A stretch of DNA of 8,600 nucleotides from the NCBI GenBank assembly GCA_036008545.1, contig DASYNM010000614.1, forward strand, positions 1 to 8,600. Reading direction: 5' to 3'. A model generated the notes under the pieces. It saw only the letters and a program-made list of their open reading frames with translations. It was not told where the DNA came from and did no database searches. The stretch comes from Palsa-1400 sp036008545 (lineage in GTDB: Bacteria; Verrucomicrobiota; Verrucomicrobiia; Limisphaerales; Palsa-1400). Every line of letters begins with the position of its first letter. The first letter of the stretch is position 1. Positions 5,965-8,600 of the stretch are shown piece by piece. The translations under genes were made by a program, and so were the position numbers.

Positions 5965-7314
5965 ATGCAGGAAGATCGAAAGAATTTTGCGGGTCGGATC
6001 CATGCCGGCATCATGGAAACCTTCGGTTTGAGCTCCGGGATGTCCTTGCTGGCCACTCTGTTGATCGGACCGCTCGTGGTTTTTGCCGTCTTCTGGTTCT
6101 TCCATTCCGCGCCGCCGCATACCATAACCCTGACCAGCGGACCTCCGGGCAGCAGCTTCGATCTGGCCGCCATCAAGTTCCGGGACCTCCTCAAACAACA
6201 GGGCGTGACCCTGAAAATTCTTCCGTCTGAAGGCTCGGAGCAGAATCTCCAGCGCCTGCAAAATCCCTCCAGCGGCGCTGATATCGGTTTTGTCGGAGGT
6301 GGCGTGACCAACGTCGTTAATTCCAATCAGATCGTCTCCCTCGGCAGCGTGGCCTTCCAGCCGATGATGATATTTTATCGCGGCACGGCTCCGCTCCAAC
6401 TGCTCTCGCAGCTCAAAGGCAAACGCCTGGTCATCGGGCCGCCTGGCAGCGGCGATCGCTCCCTGGCCTTGGCGTTGCTGGCGCTCAACGGCATTTCCAA
6501 CAATGCCGCCGCCACCTTCGTGGATTTGGATTCCGTCGCCGCCGCCAAGGCCCTGAGCGATGGCGCTGTCGATGCCATTTTTCTGATGGGCGATTCCGCC
6601 TCGACGGAAGTGATGCGCAACCTTCTGCACAGCCAAAGCATTCATCTCTTTGACGTGACCCAGGCCGACGGCTACGTCCGCCGCGTCACATATTTGAGCA
6701 AGCTCGATTTGCCCAAAGGCTCGATCGACTTCGGCAACGACATCCCCGATCACGACGTCGCGCTCGTTGGGCCGACGGTGGAATTGTTGGCGCGGTCCAA
6801 TCTGCACCCGGCCTTGTCCGACCTGGTGCTGGAAACGGCCAGGCAAGTTTACGGCAAGGCAAACCTGTTCCGACACGCGGGCGAGTTCCCGGCTCCGCTC
6901 GAGCATGACTTTCCAATTAGCGCCGATGCGCTGCGCTTTTACAAATCCGGCAAGGGCTTTTTCTACCGATACCTGCCGTTCTGGATGGCCAGCCTGGTCA
7001 ACCGCATCCTGGTGGCGTTTGTGCCGCTGGCGCTGGTGTTGGTGCCGGCCGTGCGCTTGATACCTCAGTTTTTCCGGTGGCGCATCCAGATGCTCATCTT
7101 CCGCTGGTACCGTTCGTTGCTCGCGCTGGAACGAGAGGTGCAAACAAAGCAGGCTCGAACCCATTCTGAAAAATTTCTCTCCCGCCTGGACAAAATTGAA
7201 ATCGCTGTCAACAAGATGAAAGTGCCGGGCTCCTTTGCCGATCAATTTTACAATCTGCGCGGGCACATCGCCTTCGTGCGCGGGCGCATCCTTCAAGGCG
7301 GAGAGACTCAGTAG
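5965..7314 (+). CDS. Membrane-anchored TAXI-family solute-binding protein
   Basis: A 449-residue protein of the TAXI (TRAP-associated extracytoplasmic immunogenic) substrate-binding class. After a short cytoplasmic start, a hydrophobic segment at about residues 28-46 acts as an uncleaved anchor; there is no lipobox or cleavage site. The binding domain follows: ITLTSGPPGSSFDLAA (54-69), ADIGFVGGG (105-113), LKGKRLVIGPPGSGDR (150-165) and AVDAIFLMGDSAS (201-213). A second membrane segment lies at about 346-367, then a basic, helical, probably coiled-coil tail at 370-440 that would be cytoplasmic. TAXI proteins normally deliver ligands to a TRAP permease, but none is in the window. The two-anchor form suggests a sensor or unconventional uptake role. 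The ATG at 5965 has no good ribosome site; Met17 (6013) is an alternative. Its relation to the upstream operon is uncertain (146-base gap, same strand). Confidence 0.88.
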   Translation: MQEDRKNFAGRIHAGIMETFGLSSGMSLLATLLIGPLVVFAVFWFFHSAPPHTITLTSGPPGSSFDLAAIKFRDLLKQQGVTLKILPSEGSEQNLQRLQNPSSGADIGFVGGGVTNVVNSNQIVSLGSVAFQPMMIFYRGTAPLQLLSQLKGKRLVIGPPGSGDRSLALALLALNGISNNAAATFVDLDSVAAAKALSDGAVDAIFLMGDSASTEVMRNLLHSQSIHLFDVTQADGYVRRVTYLSKLDLPKGSIDFGNDIPDHDVALVGPTVELLARSNLHPALSDLVLETARQVYGKANLFRHAGEFPAPLEHDFPISADALRFYKSGKGFFYRYLPFWMASLVNRILVAFVPLALVLVPAVRLIPQFFRWRIQMLIFRWYRSLLALEREVQTKQARTHSEKFLSRLDKIEIAVNKMKVPGSFADQFYNLRGHIAFVRGRILQGGETQ

Positions 7315-7386
7315 CCGGTTGCGCGCGTCTCCATTCAAGTAGCCGGCCTCGCGTTTCTGGTCGAAGGCGGGTGGGCGATCGTTTGA
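7315..7386 (+). pseudogene. Relic of the 3' end of an SDR gene
   Basis: Directly after the TAXI stop, in the same frame, the sequence reads PVARVSIQVAGLAFLVEGGWAIV and then TGA. The last part matches the SDR C-terminus: SDR 3 ends SSYVTGHALMVEGGWTII. VEGGW, the G-x-A spacing and the distance to the stop codon agree. A hand alignment of the last 58 bases with the end of SDR 3 gave about two thirds identical bases. There is no start and no upstream SDR sequence, so this is read as a remnant of a fourth SDR whose body was lost or replaced. With only about 20 codons, coincidence cannot be fully excluded. Confidence 0.5.
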
Positions 7387-7400
7387 AGGGCCGCAAGAAC

Positions 7401-7556
7401 TATCCGAAACTATCCTGGAAATCAACGGCTTACGCGGCTTCCCTTTTCCTGATCCGCCATTTACCAATAGCCACTCACAACTTTCCCCCGGCTTGGGCTC
7501 CGATGAGAACGACCTGAAAATATCCGGAAATATCAAGAAAATCAACGACTTACGCG
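7401..7556. repeat. Imperfect 36-bp direct repeat, 120-bp period
   Basis: Copies at 7401-7436 and 7521-7556 agree at 30 of 36 positions by hand count. Both begin TATCCG and both contain ATCAACG, then G or A, then CTTACGCG. The spacer holds no gene. The pair could be the ends of a small element, scattered copies of an intergenic repeat family, or an old duplication. No integrase or tRNA gene is nearby to support an attachment site. Confidence 0.55.
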
Positions 7557-7598
7557 AGCGATTCGCGGAAGCTTGCCATCCAGTTTCTTCGTGGTTCG

Positions 7599-7747
7599 CC
7601 CTCACCCTAACCCTCTCCCCCAGGAGAAGGAACGGCCAGGCGCCGGCCCCGGTTGTGATTATGCGCGTCCGGCAAATCCAGTCGTTGGAATACGGCGAGC
7701 GCGGCGGATGATTCACCCTCTCCTGGAGGAGAGGGATGGGGTGAGGA
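7599..7747. repeat. REP/MITE-like inverted repeat element
   Basis: The arm CCTCACCCTAACCCTCTC at 7600-7617 is matched in inverted orientation by 7729-7746 with two mismatches in 18. This 'CCCTCACCCTAACCCTCTCCC...GAGAGGG' type of sequence is a common dispersed intergenic repeat in many bacterial genomes and is often mistaken for coding sequence, giving spurious peptides such as PHPNPLPQE or SPHPSPPGEGE; those appear here in shadow frames. The centre includes a GC-rich palindromic patch (CCAGGCGCCGGCC, 7636-7648). A further copy of GGAGAAGGAAC (7623-7633) is at 7810-7820, so the element may extend to about 7820. Confidence 0.65.
7716..7735. repeat. Perfect 9-bp palindromic hairpin inside the repeat
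   Basis: CCCTCTCCT, GG, AGGAGAGGG forms a perfect nine-pair inverted repeat with a two-base centre. It is the right-hand arm of the REP-like element. As RNA it would fold into a strong stem on either strand. There is no T-run, so it is not called a terminator. Confidence 0.6.
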
Positions 7748-8024
7748 CGAGTGTGACAACTGGCTTCGTTTTTTCCATGACTGGCCCCCGACGGAACTTT
7801 CACCGCTTGGGAGAAGGAACAGTTTTCGCGCGGCACACGGGGTTCGTCTGCCTTCAAAGAACATGCGCCTGAGCGCTTCATAATTGCCATTATACCACTT
7901 CTCCGTGGGAACACAATGATCTATTCTAAGTATAAGTGTGACTACTGGAAGTTATTGTGGGTTTTAGTGTTGCTAATGGCTTTATCTCGCGCTGGGGTGC
8001 TGGGAGCGCAGACTCGGCACGCGT
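7748..8024. other. Gene-free stretch with a possible minus-strand promoter
   Basis: No intact gene is seen here on either strand. On the minus strand, TGGTATAAT (7897-7889) is a perfect extended -10, with TTGTGT (7916-7911) 16 bases upstream as a weak -35. It would drive transcription leftward into the repeat region. The part from 7900 to 8000 is more AT-rich than its surroundings. It lies downstream of the membrane-protein gene, but no clear intrinsic terminator for that gene was found. Confidence 0.3.
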
Positions 8025-8600
8025 TCATTTCCCGGAGCGCGCCATTTGCCGCGCCTGCGAAAGGCCGGTGAAGTGCAGCATGATAAAGATGGGGACAAAA
8101 TACGCAGGGATGAGCACCAGCGGTAATTGTGACATGGCGCTCGTTGTGACGTTCCCGGTGAGTCCGGGGAGGAAGCCCGAACATATTGTGCCCAATGATA
8201 CGGCGACAACGAGGTCGAGGATGCCCAGGATATTCCACATCACATAGCTTCGACTGGTCGCGAATGACCGGCGGCGAATAAGCCCGAGCACGATCCACGG
8301 CGCGTTGACAGCGACCGCCATATCCCCGAGTCCAGCCGGGAAAGCGAACAATCCCGGCAGCACACCATGTGCGTAGAGCGAGAGGAAGCCGAAGCCGGCA
8401 AACCGCCACGCCTGCATCGATGCCGCCAGCCGGAGGTCGGCGCCGAGGATGAACTCCCGGAATGCGTTCCATCCGAAGTAAGCCGCAAAAAACGCCACCA
8501 AGGGAACCGCGAAGCCGAAGAAAATCGGCAACGGAGGTGAATTTGAAGATCGGAAAAATGCGCCTCGAGTGCCAAGGAGAAAAACAAGTCCAAACCACAG
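8025..8600 (-). CDS. Multi-pass membrane protein, partial (N-terminus beyond the right edge)
   Basis: The minus-strand frame ending with TGA at 8027-8025 is open all the way to the window edge, giving 191 residues starting LWFGLVFLLG. A TTG at 8531 is not needed as a start because the frame continues upstream. Hydrophobic stretches suggest about five membrane passes: the partial first one at the edge, FFGFAVPLVAFFAAYFGW, a pair around FGFLSLYAHGVLPGLFAFP and MAVAVNAPWIVLGLI, then WNILGILDLVVAVSLGTI and PLVLIPAYFVPIFIMLHF. The segment QAWRFAGFGFLSLYAHGVLP followed by FPAGLGDMAV resembles a conserved uncharacterised inner-membrane family; no catalytic motif is visible. A competing, slightly longer frame covers the same DNA, but its protein is rich in Arg, His, Pro and Cys and looks like a shadow. 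Function unknown. Confidence 0.75.
   Translation of the reverse strand: MWFGLVFLLGTRGAFFRSSNSPPLPIFFGFAVPLVAFFAAYFGWNAFREFILGADLRLAASMQAWRFAGFGFLSLYAHGVLPGLFAFPAGLGDMAVAVNAPWIVLGLIRRRSFATSRSYVMWNILGILDLVVAVSLGTICSGFLPGLTGNVTTSAMSQLPLVLIPAYFVPIFIMLHFTGLSQARQMARSGK

Noticed and set aside
5950..7914. 654-codon minus-strand frame
   Set aside because: It is antisense to the TAXI gene and then runs through the REP-like repeat; its product is low-complexity and contains the typical repeat-derived peptides.
7989..8009. GCGCT...AGCGC stem as terminator of the right-end membrane protein
   Set aside because: Five-pair stem with an 11-base loop and no T-run; too weak to support.
7387..8024. CRISPR array, tRNA or phage attachment site
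   Set aside because: The direct repeat has only two imperfect copies at a 120-base period, no tRNA fold was seen and there is no integrase or cas gene nearby.
7942..8598. 218-codon minus-strand frame
   Set aside because: Overlaps the hydrophobic membrane-protein frame; composition rich in Arg, His, Pro and Cys with no recognisable domain.

Overview
The window is moderately GC-rich bacterial DNA with tightly packed genes. No rRNA, tRNA, CRISPR array, transposase or integrase was seen. The organism cannot be named with confidence. The gene types and the 'CCCTCACCCTAACCCTCTCCC'-type intergenic repeats would fit a soil or freshwater bacterium such as a Verrucomicrobiota (Pedosphaera/Limisphaerales-like) or Planctomycetota member. 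That is an inference from general familiarity, not a measured result.

Layout. (1) Positions 1-1083: a minus-strand DUF72 (YecE-like) gene, with a possible start of another minus-strand gene at the extreme left edge. (2) Positions 1084-1176: a short divergent intergenic region. (3) Positions 1177-5818: six plus-strand genes joined by 1- or 4-nt overlaps, with one 5-nt gap, almost certainly one operon. In order: a NeuB-family sialic/ulosonic acid synthase without the usual C-terminal SAF domain; a KdsC-type HAD phosphatase; an AP-endonuclease-2-type TIM-barrel sugar isomerase/epimerase; and three short-chain dehydrogenases/reductases (SDRs), of which the second closely resembles the flagellin-modification protein PtmA and the third is a more distant relative. 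(4) Positions 5965-7314: a membrane-anchored TAXI-type solute-binding protein. (5) Positions 7315-8024: about 700 bases without an intact gene. It begins with what looks like the last ~22 codons of a decayed fourth SDR, followed by an imperfect 36-bp direct repeat, GC-rich REP/MITE-like palindromes and a possible leftward promoter. (6) Positions 8025-8600: the C-terminal part of a minus-strand multi-pass membrane protein that runs off the right edge.

How the genes may work together: a NeuB-type synthase condenses phosphoenolpyruvate with a hexose or hexosamine (phosphate) to a nine-carbon ulosonic acid, and a KdsC-type phosphatase next to it would remove the phosphate if the product is phosphorylated (as in KDN-9-phosphate or KDO-8-phosphate chemistry). 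The TIM-barrel enzyme and the SDRs could prepare or modify the sugar. No CMP-sugar synthetase, aminotransferase, acyltransferase, UDP-GlcNAc epimerase or glycosyltransferase is in the window. The operon is therefore either part of a larger surface-glycan locus split elsewhere or an uncharacterised ulosonic-acid pathway. This is the most interesting content of the window.
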